64,000 nucleotides of DNA, taken from a virus. The stretch covers positions 1-64,000 of the IMG/VR virus record IMGVR_UViG_3300043567_001187. The stretch is one strand, 5' to 3'. A program made the position numbers and the translations under genes. This document shows positions 45,452 to 53,988 of this stretch, piece after piece. The notes under the pieces are model-generated. The model saw only the letters and a program-made list of their open reading frames with translations, made no database searches and had not been told where the DNA came from. Position 1 is the first letter of the stretch; every line of letters begins with the position of its first letter.

Positions 45452-47644
45452 TTAAATTAGACATGCACCGCCAGCGCAACTAATTTCCTCTATACCGGTC
45501 GTATTATCCTCTGTCTCAGACAGTTGCGTATAATCAACCTTCTTAAAACTATTAAATAAATCACAATAGATTTTCCAATTATAAACATCTTTCATACAGT
45601 AAGTTAACCTCTTGATGTCTCCATCAAAGTATTTTCCTGCAAAGTTTTTCATTTTGGTGATAAATAATAATTTTTCTTTAGAGTCGCTTTCTTTGGCTTG
45701 ATTCATATTAACATAATCACAAGCTGACCATAAATTATTAGAAAAAGCATTAAGACCTAATTCTATTAAACCAGAGCACCATAAAGCAGCATCTCCATAT
45801 TCTTTAACAATTTCTCTGCTAGTATATACTGTGGTAAAGGGAGCTTGGGGATAGTCTTTATCTCCGCTTTGTGGAATAAGGCTAATACCAGCAAAATATT
45901 TTCTATGATTATAGATATATTTAGTAACATCATCCCATTCATCTGGTTTAACGGTAACTGTGTTGCTAACATTATGACTAAGATAATCCTGGGTACATAG
46001 TTTTTTGTTTTTACCAGAATAAACCCAATTTTTTTGTGTTTCTTTTACTATACTCAACATCTCTACTGCTGGTAATTGATTTTTTAATTTAGCTCCGTCT
46101 GGAACTTCAATTGGAAATTTAATAACTTCATCAGTATCATTGGCAGACCATGAAGATTTTTCACAGGCTTGTGGGTTATAGTTCTTAAAGTGCTGGAATG
46201 GTGCTTCTAAAACATTGGCCTGTACATGGCGTATATATCTTTTAGCGTGATGTGGATGGATACCAGACGAAGTTCCTAGCATAGAACTAGAAGTGCCTTC
46301 CGGTTTTAAGCAAGTGACTCTGGCTGCTTGGTTAATATCTAACAATTCTGCAATAGCTTTATTGGTATCTACCGCTATTTTAGCGCCATTCTTTAGTACC
46401 TTTTCTGTAAGCACAAGTTCATGCTTTTCCATAATACCAGTTAATGATACTCCTAATAAAGCTTCTCTTTTGAATATTCTGCAACTAATTTCTCCTAGAT
46501 AGTCCAGTTTTGTAAAGCCTGCTTGTAGAGTGCCAATAATTGCTGCTGCTTTGCATCGATCATAAAAATCATCTTCATCTTCTATGGATGAACAATTGAT
46601 TGTAGATAGATTACATCCTTGCCAGCCACTTTCATTTGTTTCGGCATCAACAGGCCACATACCTACTTCTACGCATGGATTAAAAGTCATCTCTGTAGAA
46701 TCACTCCAAATAAATCCTGGTTCACCAAACTCTTTAACGCTCTGCATTAATGTTTCAAATTCTTCTAATGTTGTAGATTCTTTGAGTAAAAGAGCAGAAT
46801 TATTGCTTCTTGCTCTTTGTGGATTATCAATAAACCAGTTACCAGTTTTTGCTTTAGCCATTTCTTCGTCGTCGTGACTAAAGAGTGCTAAACTAGCAGA
46901 GCGTCTGACCCCACCACTTAATACAGCATCACTACTGTGCATAATAATATCATAAGCATCAATAGGTCTTAGTTTCTTTTGTTCATTAGCTAAACATCTA
47001 TCTAACAAGGTGCGAATTTTTTCTAGACCATTAGCCAACGGTTCAAATCCTGGAGCTTTACCAACACCAGAACTTAATATAGAACCTTTTGGTCTAATAT
47101 TAGAGTAGTCAAATACAACATAAGTATTTTTATACATCTCAAATTCTGGAATAGGATCACTAAAGTAGCTGCTAAGTAGTACTCCTAAAGCATCAGCCCA
47201 TCCTTCTATACTATCTTCTATAGTATACTTAAGACCTTCACCTTCTGGTGGATTATGTTCTAGTTTTGGTAATTTAGCCACATGATGTTTTTGTACGCTA
47301 AATCCTGTACCGCTACCACATAATAGTAACCAAAAACACTCTTGAAAAAATCTTAATCTATCACAGTATGAGCTTGTGCAGTTATATATTTTAGCGTGAC
47401 GTTTTAGAATGGGTTCTCCCCCAAACTGAAGTGCTCTTTGACTACCAAGAACCTTTTTCTTATACATCATATCGTAAGCCCAATTAATCTGCTCACCAAT
47501 ATTTTTATCTGCATACATAGTATGCATCATGTTTTTTACTCTTTCTACAGCCTCTTTCCAAGTTTCTCTGCGATTCTTGTCTTCTAACCACCTAGCGTAC
47601 TTACTAACAAATGTATAATTTTGAAGTTCTTGAAGCGCAGACAT
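45452..47644 (-). CDS. Class II (adenosylcobalamin-dependent) ribonucleotide reductase
   Basis: 730 residues from the ATG at 47644, which has AGGAG 5 bases before it; the frame upstream of it uses only a TTG. Monomeric B12-dependent type: KKKVLGSQRALQFGG, GSGTGFSVQKHHV, GGVRRSASLALF, FNPCVEVGMWPV and GCNLSTINCSS, EGTSSSMLGTSSG. The C-terminal ISCAGGAC tip has the redox-active Cys pair that re-reduces the active site. It turns ribonucleotides into deoxyribonucleotides and needs cobalamin from the host. No class I small subunit gene is in the window, which agrees with class II. Confidence 0.92.
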   Translation of the reverse strand: MSALQELQNYTFVSKYARWLEDKNRRETWKEAVERVKNMMHTMYADKNIGEQINWAYDMMYKKKVLGSQRALQFGGEPILKRHAKIYNCTSSYCDRLRFFQECFWLLLCGSGTGFSVQKHHVAKLPKLEHNPPEGEGLKYTIEDSIEGWADALGVLLSSYFSDPIPEFEMYKNTYVVFDYSNIRPKGSILSSGVGKAPGFEPLANGLEKIRTLLDRCLANEQKKLRPIDAYDIIMHSSDAVLSGGVRRSASLALFSHDDEEMAKAKTGNWFIDNPQRARSNNSALLLKESTTLEEFETLMQSVKEFGEPGFIWSDSTEMTFNPCVEVGMWPVDAETNESGWQGCNLSTINCSSIEDEDDFYDRCKAAAIIGTLQAGFTKLDYLGEISCRIFKREALLGVSLTGIMEKHELVLTEKVLKNGAKIAVDTNKAIAELLDINQAARVTCLKPEGTSSSMLGTSSGIHPHHAKRYIRHVQANVLEAPFQHFKNYNPQACEKSSWSANDTDEVIKFPIEVPDGAKLKNQLPAVEMLSIVKETQKNWVYSGKNKKLCTQDYLSHNVSNTVTVKPDEWDDVTKYIYNHRKYFAGISLIPQSGDKDYPQAPFTTVYTSREIVKEYGDAALWCSGLIELGLNAFSNNLWSACDYVNMNQAKESDSKEKLLFITKMKNFAGKYFDGDIKRLTYCMKDVYNWKIYCDLFNSFKKVDYTQLSETEDNTTGIEEISCAGGACLI

Positions 47645-47645
47645 A

Positions 47646-47795
47646 CTATCTCCTATCAGCAGTAATAAGTGTAAAAAATCCGAAAATAACAATAGATTGA
47701 AAAGATAATTCGATCATTTCAATATTATGTATTGCCTTATAGTAAACATAAGCATATATACTAAGATAAAATATTATATTATTAATTTTAGACAT
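47646..47795 (-). CDS. Small membrane protein
   Basis: 49 residues, too short for ordinary cut-offs. ATG at 47795 begins 3 bases after the dCMP deaminase stop; the TAG at 47648-47646 lies one base before the reductase ATG at 47644, so it exactly fills the gap. Two hydrophobic segments are visible, IIFYLSIYAYVYY and SIVIFGFFTLITA. Its 3' end carries the ribosome-binding site of the reductase gene. Function unknown. Confidence 0.55.
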   Translation of the reverse strand: MSKINNIIFYLSIYAYVYYKAIHNIEMIELSFQSIVIFGFFTLITADRR

Positions 47796-47798
47796 AAT

Positions 47799-48272
47799 CT
47801 ATAATACACCGCTTAAATGTTTCAGCCAAGAAAGATCTGGATCGATATTGATAATATTGATACCGCTCATTTGTACAAAAAGATCAAATCTTTTTTTAGC
47901 ATCGTCATCAAAAAGATGAGTTCCATGGCTTTTCATCATGATAACAGTAGAGACTCCTTCTTGCCACAGAGCCATTAAACAATCATTACAGCATTGACCC
48001 GTTACATATGCTGTGGCGTTATCTGGCCTTACTACACAATTAGATAAAGCGTTTCTTTCTGCATGAATCATCCAGTTATACTTTTCTGGTCTAGTATTAG
48101 GCAGAATAGAGTCATTTAGTCCGCGAGCAAATCCATTATATCCTACACCCAGAATACGATTATGGTTATCAGCAATAACACAACCGTGTTGAGTTTGAAT
48201 ATCGTGGCTGCGTTGAGAAACAACAACAGCAAGTCCTAAAAAATAATCTATCCAGTTTGGTCTATTGTTCAT
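47799..48272 (-). CDS. dCMP deaminase
   Basis: 157 residues. Zinc-dependent cytidine deaminase fold: GCVIADNHNRILGVGYNG, the HAE motif at residues 70-72, and C95-N-D-C98 (family PCxxC, here CCNDC). It turns dCMP into dUMP for dTMP supply. A short unpaired stretch of 39 bases separates it from the GlsB-like gene, so a new transcript might begin there, although no clear promoter was found. Confidence 0.87.
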   Translation of the reverse strand: MNNRPNWIDYFLGLAVVVSQRSHDIQTQHGCVIADNHNRILGVGYNGFARGLNDSILPNTRPEKYNWMIHAERNALSNCVVRPDNATAYVTGQCCNDCLMALWQEGVSTVIMMKSHGTHLFDDDAKKRFDLFVQMSGINIINIDPDLSWLKHLSGVL

Positions 48273-48311
48273 AGAACTATGATAGACTATGTTTTGTTGG
48301 TAGCAAGGTAT

Positions 48312-48557
48312 TTATTTTGCAAGCTTATTGTATAGAACTAGTGCTAAAATAGCCCCTACTACGCCTACTACAACCCCTGCCGGTGATACTGCGCTATATT
48401 GACCGAGCATATACATAATTGCGCCGCCCATATATGAACCAGCAACACCTAGAGCCACAGTTTTAATGAAACCGAAGTTTTCTTCACCAGGAACAATAGT
48501 TTTAGCGATTGATCCAACAAATAGACCATAAACACACCACACTAAAATATTAAACAT
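48312..48557 (-). CDS. GlsB/YeaQ/YmgE-family membrane protein
   Basis: 81 residues. Small three-segment membrane protein: VWCVYGLFVGSIAKTIVPG at the start, FIKTVALGVAGSYMGGAI, and GVVVGVVGAILALVLY. This follows the transglycosylase-associated (YeaQ) pattern, including the AK-(I/L)-(V/M)-PG turn. GGAGG stands 6 bases before the start. Bacterial members are stress-linked; a phage copy may act on the envelope. It ends a run of membrane genes starting at 51826. Confidence 0.8.
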   Translation of the reverse strand: MFNILVWCVYGLFVGSIAKTIVPGEENFGFIKTVALGVAGSYMGGAIMYMLGQYSAVSPAGVVVGVVGAILALVLYNKLAK

Positions 48558-48939
48558 GTGCTGCCTCCATTAAAATTAAAGTTTCTTCTGTAGAAAGGTT
48601 AGACCCACACTCTAAGATAGCATCCATTAGTGGAATACCATATTCTTTGTATTCTGCTGGTGTGAGTTCTTTTTTTAGTAGTTTTTTAATAGTACGTCTA
48701 GTAAACCAACTTCTTTGTAGACTAAATGTTTTTAATTCTGTCATCATAAAAGAACATTTTTCATCTTTACTGCGAAATAGTTTAAGTTTACTTTGACGAC
48801 ATTCTTGAACTACTCTTACTAGGGTTAGTATAATACTAATAATCATTAGAATAGCCATAACGCTACCAAAAGTTTCTGGTGGATTAGGTACCATAGACAA
48901 TATTTTTTGGGCTAAATTTTTTAATTTTTCGTTATTCAT
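48550..48939 (-). CDS. Membrane protein of unknown function
   Basis: 129 residues with one clear membrane segment at about residues 24-43 (TFGSVMAILMIISIILTLVRVV), followed by a basic stretch (KLKLFRSKDEKC) and a helical C-terminal domain (KELTPAEYKEYGIP, STEETLILMEAAHV). It overlaps both neighbours by 4-8 bases. Orientation with the charged domain in the cytoplasm is suggested by the positive residues after the segment. Confidence 0.6.
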   Translation of the reverse strand: MNNEKLKNLAQKILSMVPNPPETFGSVMAILMIISIILTLVRVVQECRQSKLKLFRSKDEKCSFMMTELKTFSLQRSWFTRRTIKKLLKKELTPAEYKEYGIPLMDAILECGSNLSTEETLILMEAAHV

Positions 48940-49199
48940 TGTTTTAGTATTATAGATGTTGCTGATTCAGGTTCACAATAGCCACAATCTACTTTCTTAA
49001 TACCATCACCGCTAATGTACCATCCTTTACCCTTGCATACTGGGCAGTTTTTTCGTGGATATTTTTTGTTTGTTTCTTGATGAGACACTTTAATAACAGA
49101 TCCAGCTAAGATTACTGGAGCTAAAGTGGATCCATTATAATCTTGAGCGGCAAAAAAGCCTACAGAACAAATTAGTGGTAAAACTAAAAACTTATTCAT
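48936..49199 (-). CDS. Secreted or anchored small protein with DnaJ-like zinc motif
   Basis: 87 residues. A signal-peptide-like start (MNKFLVLPLICSVGFFAA) is followed by CPVCKGKGWY and DCGYC, two Cys pairs as in the DnaJ central zinc domain (C-x2-C-x-G-x-G). There is only one such zinc site. The start overlaps the 56-residue gene by 8 bases (ATGAATAA). Periplasmic or membrane location is expected; function unknown. Confidence 0.6.
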   Translation of the reverse strand: MNKFLVLPLICSVGFFAAQDYNGSTLAPVILAGSVIKVSHQETNKKYPRKNCPVCKGKGWYISGDGIKKVDCGYCEPESATSIILKQ

Positions 49200-49362
49200 C
49201 TTTTTTCTCTTTTCTCCATCGTGGTTTCCACTTTCGATCTGGTTTAATAATAGGGTCTACCGTGCCAGTTTTAGATGGTACAAATATTTTAATTAATGTT
49301 AGCACAAAAGACAAAACCATTGATAACGCTCTTTCAAGAGCTATTCTATCTAAGAGTTTCAT
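49192..49362 (-). CDS. Small membrane-associated basic protein
   Basis: 56 residues. ATG at 49362 overlaps the peptidase stop as ATGA; the stop at 49192 overlaps the next start by 8 bases. A hydrophobic helix (SMVLSFVLTLIKIFVP, about residues 14-29) is followed by a strongly basic tail (PDRKWKPRWRKEKK). Single-segment, basic-tailed proteins of this size resemble small holin or spanin parts, but this is only a resemblance. Confidence 0.6.
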   Translation of the reverse strand: MKLLDRIALERALSMVLSFVLTLIKIFVPSKTGTVDPIIKPDRKWKPRWRKEKKDE

Positions 49363-50285
49363 AAATAATCCTCAAAACCGTAGGAAGGAAGTTTTTGTAC
49401 AGGAAAACCGTCAAAATTGCTAAAAACATAAGCAGCATTGCCACTTAACATACCAGAGGCAACATCAGCAGTAATTAAAAATGATCCGTCTGGAATAGGA
49501 CCCCATTCTGGATGACCACCACTATTCCACTTGCCCCAACTATTTTGTACTAAAAATGCTGGTTCTTTACCTGTGTCGTCACAGGCTATCCATGCCATAG
49601 CATGAGCCCATTGTCCTTGTGGCTTTGCAAATCCCTTTTTATCTCGTGTGCTACTAAATCCATACATACTACAAACACTAATACCATAACCATTAGCAAG
49701 AGCATCTCTTGCTTCTTCTATTGTACGGACCAAACTTACTGTTTTAATTTGATGATCATTAGCTAAATCAATGACTTTATCTGGTAATCCTCGTCCGCCC
49801 CATCCTGCTCCTAGACTACCATTATATTTGGTTAAATCTACAACCCCTTTATATTCTTTTCTAACCAATACTCCACCGTGTTTACTTACAAATTCTGCCG
49901 CTCTGGCACAACTCATGCCTTCACCAGCATGACCTCTAGCTCCATAGACAGCTTCAGTAGCGCCTCGTGCTATCCAACTCTCTCTATCATTATGAACATC
50001 AATTTCTACTGCTCGTGTAACGTCTATAGCGTTTCTTGTAGAATGGCTTACGCAATCCCCGGTTGTTTGTCTCTCATTATATGGATTCTTATCAAACTTA
50101 TAAACGCTCTTATAAGGAGTACTTAGTTTGCCTTTACCGCTACCGGCTATTCTTCTGCCACCATCACTGAAGTAAGCATATTTAGATACTTCCATTAAAT
50201 GTTCAAAGATATGGGGTTCCCACAAACATCCACCAAAACCATTCTTATATAATTTTAATAAATCTTCTGGAGAATAACGTGGCAT
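49359..50285 (-). CDS. Papain-like (C1 family) cysteine peptidase
   Basis: 308 residues. Catalytic Cys78 lies in QTTGDCVSHSTRNA, the His228 in WAHAMAW, and the Asn248 in QNSWGKW, the classical C1 order. No signal peptide is visible (MPRYSPEDLL). There is no propeptide of the usual size; the first 70 residues may be a short one. It might cut virion proteins, host envelope proteins or peptide cross-links. The surrounding genes for small membrane proteins point to a lysis or ejection setting (inference). Confidence 0.8.
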   Translation of the reverse strand: MPRYSPEDLLKLYKNGFGGCLWEPHIFEHLMEVSKYAYFSDGGRRIAGSGKGKLSTPYKSVYKFDKNPYNERQTTGDCVSHSTRNAIDVTRAVEIDVHNDRESWIARGATEAVYGARGHAGEGMSCARAAEFVSKHGGVLVRKEYKGVVDLTKYNGSLGAGWGGRGLPDKVIDLANDHQIKTVSLVRTIEEARDALANGYGISVCSMYGFSSTRDKKGFAKPQGQWAHAMAWIACDDTGKEPAFLVQNSWGKWNSGGHPEWGPIPDGSFLITADVASGMLSGNAAYVFSNFDGFPVQKLPSYGFEDYL

Positions 50286-50780
50286 TTATTTACTTCCTTC
50301 ATTACAGGCCCAGGCTAATGCTTTAAAGCCATCAACAGCTTTAGTTCTTAACTCTGCTGATAATAAAACTTGATCATCTCCAATAGCAGATACCATAACG
50401 TCTTTAGCTTCTTTAGCTAGATTAGCATACTTGTCTTTAATATCTAATCTTAGCATCACACCAGCTAAACTATTAGCCTGACGAATTTCTTCAGTATTTT
50501 TTACTATCTGATTTTCACCATCTAATGAAACTAAGGTTGATAAATCTAGATAAAGATCCCGTAATCTAAGACTATCATCTTTTGCTGAAGATCCAAAAGA
50601 TTTTAATAAAGCTACTAATTCATCGGCTTGTGCTCTAATGTTAGAATCCATAGGAGCGTCTATCACCACACTATTTGTAGGATTATTATTAGATGGTATT
50701 AATTTAGATAAATCTGGTTTAATTAAACCAACTAGTACCAATAAGGCTCCACAAACTAATAAAATATATTTGAGTTTCAT
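50286..50780 (-). CDS. N-terminally anchored protein
   Basis: 164 residues. A single hydrophobic segment is at residues 4-20 (KYILLVCGALLVLVGLI); Cys10 within it does not form a good lipobox. The rest is a helical soluble domain, probably outside the membrane. One base separates its end from the peptidase start, so the two are coupled and could act as a pair. No family was recognised. Confidence 0.6.
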   Translation of the reverse strand: MKLKYILLVCGALLVLVGLIKPDLSKLIPSNNNPTNSVVIDAPMDSNIRAQADELVALLKSFGSSAKDDSLRLRDLYLDLSTLVSLDGENQIVKNTEEIRQANSLAGVMLRLDIKDKYANLAKEAKDVMVSAIGDDQVLLSAELRTKAVDGFKALAWACNEGSK

Positions 50781-51169
50781 AGCTGTGTTTTTTCCTCACA
50801 AGAATTAGGACTTAAATAGGGGAACATCTGATCAGCAACCTTAACTGCTTCACTACAATTTAATTGAGACGCTAAATCTCGTGTTTGTTTCCAGCTCACT
50901 ATCAATTTAAAAAAGGTATCTTCTTTAGCAGACGCGGGGTGGTTGTTGGTAACCACTGGTAGTTTTACTTCTGGAACAACAGTTAAATTTGATTTGTTGC
51001 CTAAAAGGGTTTTGCTCTTATTCATTAGATCAGTAATTATTTTTTGCACTGGACTCATTTTGTCCTTAAATAAAACAAATAGTACCAAAGCAGCACCAGC
51101 GTATAGGGCTAAATCTGTTGGACCCAATCTGCTTGAAAAATCACTAAAACTTTCAGTAGCATAATTCAT
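50777..51169 (-). CDS. Membrane-anchored protein of unknown function
   Basis: 130 residues with one membrane segment at about 20-34 (DLALYAGAALVLFVLF), a Lys-rich part after it, and a helical C-terminal half with two Cys. It overlaps the upstream gene and the downstream gene by 4 bases each (ATGA). Confidence 0.55.
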   Translation of the reverse strand: MNYATESFSDFSSRLGPTDLALYAGAALVLFVLFKDKMSPVQKIITDLMNKSKTLLGNKSNLTVVPEVKLPVVTNNHPASAKEDTFFKLIVSWKQTRDLASQLNCSEAVKVADQMFPYLSPNSCEEKTQL

Positions 51170-51552
51170 GATAGTTTAAATACTCCTGTATTTTTAAATA
51201 TGGTTACGGTAGCATCAATCGTAGAACTAACTAATAACATTAGTAAAGTCTTGATGTATCTACTTATAATAGGTTGTAAAAATGCTGGCACAAAGGGAAT
51301 ATTAACTATAACAAAAACCTTATCGTAAAACGATGATAACAATTCCATAGCTATAGTTTTTTTATCTTTACCAGCTAAATCTGGATAATTAATTTGAATA
51401 GTTTGAACAATTTCCGCTACTGCTAATTGTAGTATTTTCCAAGCTTGATCTAAAGCAACACCTTTAATATTATTTAGGTTTTCTTGGTTGTTTTTTACTA
51501 GTTCTTGTAGTTTTAGATTTAACTTTTCTAGGTTTATCATTAGTATCACCAT
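51166..51552 (-). CDS. Hypothetical protein with hydrophobic C-terminal half
   Basis: 128 residues from the ATG at 51552; a second ATG at 51540 is equally likely and neither has a clear ribosome-binding site. It overlaps the upstream holin-like gene by 83 (or 71) bases in another frame, much more than its neighbours. The last half has hydrophobic segments (VFVIVNIPFVPAFLQPII, TLLMLLVSSTI). Function unknown. Confidence 0.55.
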   Translation of the reverse strand: MVILMINLEKLNLKLQELVKNNQENLNNIKGVALDQAWKILQLAVAEIVQTIQINYPDLAGKDKKTIAMELLSSFYDKVFVIVNIPFVPAFLQPIISRYIKTLLMLLVSSTIDATVTIFKNTGVFKLS

Positions 51553-51826
51553 TATTAATTACTGGTTTAGGAATATCTTTTTGCTCATCACCCATCATGC
51601 TCCACCAAGTTTGTTTAATCTCTTTTCTACTATTAATATATTTCCAAAGAATGATTAATTGACCGCCAATTAAAATAATACTTTCAACACCATGACTAAC
51701 ATCTCTTATAAGATCTTCTTTTTGACTATTGTCACCTATTAATCCAAGCAGATATAAGCCACTAAAAATAAAGCTTACAGCTGTGAACCAAAATTCTGAG
51801 CTTTTCCAGCCAGGTTTATACTTCAT
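51470..51826 (-). CDS. Holin-like two-segment membrane protein
   Basis: 118 residues. Starts KPGWKSSEFWFTAVSFIF, a common opening of phage holins. Two hydrophobic segments are at about 12-30 and 48-63, a short charged loop lies between, and a strongly basic tail (KVKSKTTRTSKKQPRKPK) follows. The layout fits a class II holin, with the tail in the cytoplasm. GGAG lies about 6 bases before the start. It is the first of nine mostly membrane-linked genes. A TATAAT at 51882-51877 lies upstream, but no good -35 box goes with it. Confidence 0.6.
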   Translation of the reverse strand: MKYKPGWKSSEFWFTAVSFIFSGLYLLGLIGDNSQKEDLIRDVSHGVESIILIGGQLIILWKYINSRKEIKQTWWSMMGDEQKDIPKPVINNGDTNDKPRKVKSKTTRTSKKQPRKPK

Positions 51827-51926
51827 ATTTTATTCTCCATACTATTTTACACCAGAATGGAGTAAGATAAAAAGACATTATATTAATCCAAGAATACTTG
51901 ATTCATTAATGGTCTACTCTCTCAAG

Positions 51927-52547
51927 TTAGTACGGAGCGGTGGGCGGGGTGAAGTTGGCGGTGTAGAGGGCCGCGCCTTTAACGATCCGCATCTCGTCGA
52001 TGTAGCCTTTAAACCAGTAAGCACTGTATCCAACCCCGATCTTGCCAATCTGGAGGCTCGAACCCGGCCCCTGCGTCGAATCTCCTTCAAGGTCAACCGT
52101 GCCGACAATCGCCCCGTCAAGAAATATCCTGCCAGTGTTTCCGCTTCTGGTCGCCGCTATGTGATACCACTGATTCGCAGACACCGATCCACCGCGGGCG
52201 TCTGTAGCGCTCAAGTAATTTGAGCCTAGCCACACCTCGCCATCGTCAATGCCAAGAATAAAGTCGGCAAGACTGTCATCCCACAGGGAAAGAACCGCTC
52301 GCTCGCCGCCGGTAACGTCCGTTGGGTAAATCCATGCCTCAACCGTCCAATCGCCGGCCGTGAAGTCGAGGCTAGAGAACCCCTCGACTCGCAGATACTC
52401 GTCAGTGCCGTTCAGGAGAAGGCTTGATCCACCAAACTTGCTTTGGGCAGTCGAAATCGTGGCGCTACCGCCCCGAGTGACGGAGTAGTTATTGACCGAA
52501 GAGTCCGCGAACGTGGTTGCGTTGTTGGCCCCGTCAAAGTGCAGAAG
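51927..52547. other. GC-rich island coding the LamG domain
   Basis: Hand counts of three 60-base lines here gave 52-57% GC, against about 23% in a line just to the right (52621). The change at about 52547 coincides with the domain border in the protein. The island also opens long frames on the other strand that are spurious. Confidence 0.8.
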
Positions 52548-53066
52548 TAAAGTTGTTAGGTTTGGATACATTCCTAATATATCGGAGTTTGCTATTCCTA
52601 ATATTTTTCTATTAACAATAATATTATCAGCAGCGATATTAGTTATATTCTGTGAATTATTATTAAAAGTTATACTACCACTAACTATATTATTGCTAGT
52701 GTCCCCTTTGAAAATTGCATTATCATTAAAAATACAATTTCCTATTATGTTACCGACACTATCATGTCGTGACGTATGATTAAATGTACAGTCTCCTGTA
52801 ATAGTTCCTTCAAGGCGTGAATTCTCATTAAAAGTCGCCATCCCAGTAACGGTAATAATGATCCCTAAACTAGAGTAATTCTGTACCGTCAAGTTCGCTA
52901 CTGTTGGCTCACTACCACTATTACTAGCTATACTAGCTGATGCTATTACATTATCACTACTAGATGGCAAACTTGTGGCCGGTGTTGTAAAAGTAGCATC
53001 AGTCCACCAGTTGTCAAGTTCGGTCCACTCACTATCTACTGCACCATTGAAATATAAAGTTGCCAT
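51927..53066 (-). CDS. Fibre/adhesin with N-terminal beta repeats and C-terminal LamG-like domain
   Basis: 379 residues. The N-terminus (LYFNGAVDSEWTELDNWW) and the short FN-x-(N/D)-S repeats to about residue 165 match the next gene. From about residue 172 a concanavalin-like LamG/jelly-roll domain follows: LLLHFDGANNATTFADSS, GGSSLLLNGTDEYLRV, WTVEAWIYPTD, NQWYHIAATRSG, and GYIDEMRIVKG. That fold typically binds glycans. The LamG part is encoded by unusually GC-rich DNA (see the entry at 51927-52547), so it is probably a recent acquisition grafted onto an existing fibre gene. A receptor-binding role is likely. Confidence 0.75.
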   Translation of the reverse strand: MATLYFNGAVDSEWTELDNWWTDATFTTPATSLPSSSDNVIASASIASNSGSEPTVANLTVQNYSSLGIIITVTGMATFNENSRLEGTITGDCTFNHTSRHDSVGNIIGNCIFNDNAIFKGDTSNNIVSGSITFNNNSQNITNIAADNIIVNRKILGIANSDILGMYPNLTTLLLHFDGANNATTFADSSVNNYSVTRGGSATISTAQSKFGGSSLLLNGTDEYLRVEGFSSLDFTAGDWTVEAWIYPTDVTGGERAVLSLWDDSLADFILGIDDGEVWLGSNYLSATDARGGSVSANQWYHIAATRSGNTGRIFLDGAIVGTVDLEGDSTQGPGSSLQIGKIGVGYSAYWFKGYIDEMRIVKGAALYTANFTPPTAPY

Positions 53067-53977
53067 TATACTATTCCTAATATAGAGGATCCATTAACAC
53101 CCTTTGTTCGATTAACAACTACGGTACCTAAACCAACTTTATTTATTGAGCTATCATTAAATATTACATTATCTACTCCCTGGTATATTAGTGCATTATC
53201 AGTCATATAACTATTATGATTAAAAATAACTAATGAAGTACTTGTTATCGAACCATCCTCTTCAATATAACTATAATCATTAAAGATAATGGTTCCATCC
53301 ACACTGCTAGCATAGCCATAATACCTTATATAACTATGATCATTAAATGTAATGTTATCTATAGCTGCTACTCCCCCTGTATCAGAAAGCACATAAGAAC
53401 TATCATTAAATATAGCATTAGATGTTCTTAGACCAGCATCACTGGTATAATCAATATAGGAATAATCATTGAAGGTTGCAGTACCAATAATATCTAATAA
53501 GTTTGTAGAACTAGATATCCCACCATCAAAATGCGAATAATCCTTAAAAACAACATCTCCATCAATTTGTGCTAAGTCTATTCCTAGAATATATGAAGTA
53601 CCATTTAGAATAACATTACCACTAACAACACAACCAATACTAGCACTATTATATAGAGATATATCACCATTTACTGTGGTGAGTCCGGTTATATTACTAT
53701 TTCCATTAAGAACGATTTCATTAGTAACATATATGGCTATACTATCTTCTTCTGTTTGCGGCTGGATATAAGAACCATTATTCATTGTTAAACTAAGTAT
53801 AGTTATGGAACTTCCAGTATTACTTGTTACAGCACCTTCATTTAGTATCACATTGTCTCCACTAGAAGGTAAAACTGTGGCTTGATTTGAGTAGTTTGTT
53901 CCGTCAAAAGTCATCCACCAGTTGTCTAGTGTGGTCCATTCAGAGTCAACGGCACCATTAAAATAAAAAGTGGGCAT
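53066..53977 (-). CDS. Repeat-containing fibre protein (paralogue of the LamG fibre N-terminus)
   Basis: 303 residues. The start FYFNGAVDSEWTTLDNWW equals that of the next gene. About seven imperfect repeats built around FN(D/H)-x-S-Y(I/V) with 20-25 residues spacing (IFNDSSYVL, TFNDHSYIRY, IFNDYSYIEE, IFNHNSYMT) suggest a beta-solenoid rod. It ends VNRTKGVNGSSILGIV, where the paralogue has VNRKILGIANSDILGMY and then goes on into the LamG domain. So the same fibre scaffold exists with and without a binding head. Virion location is inferred. Confidence 0.65.
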   Translation of the reverse strand: MPTFYFNGAVDSEWTTLDNWWMTFDGTNYSNQATVLPSSGDNVILNEGAVTSNTGSSITILSLTMNNGSYIQPQTEEDSIAIYVTNEIVLNGNSNITGLTTVNGDISLYNSASIGCVVSGNVILNGTSYILGIDLAQIDGDVVFKDYSHFDGGISSSTNLLDIIGTATFNDYSYIDYTSDAGLRTSNAIFNDSSYVLSDTGGVAAIDNITFNDHSYIRYYGYASSVDGTIIFNDYSYIEEDGSITSTSLVIFNHNSYMTDNALIYQGVDNVIFNDSSINKVGLGTVVVNRTKGVNGSSILGIV

Positions 53978-53988
53978 AAAATACCTAA

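Noticed and set aside
51877-51882. Promoter with TATAAT before the holin-like gene
   Set aside because: The -10 box is perfect but no hexamer resembling TTGACA occurs 16-18 bases upstream; in such AT-rich DNA this is weak evidence.
51729-52223. Plus-strand open frame in the GC-rich LamG region
   Set aside because: High GC lowers stop frequency; the protein is Arg/Pro/Ser-rich without any motif and runs against the well-supported LamG and holin-like genes.
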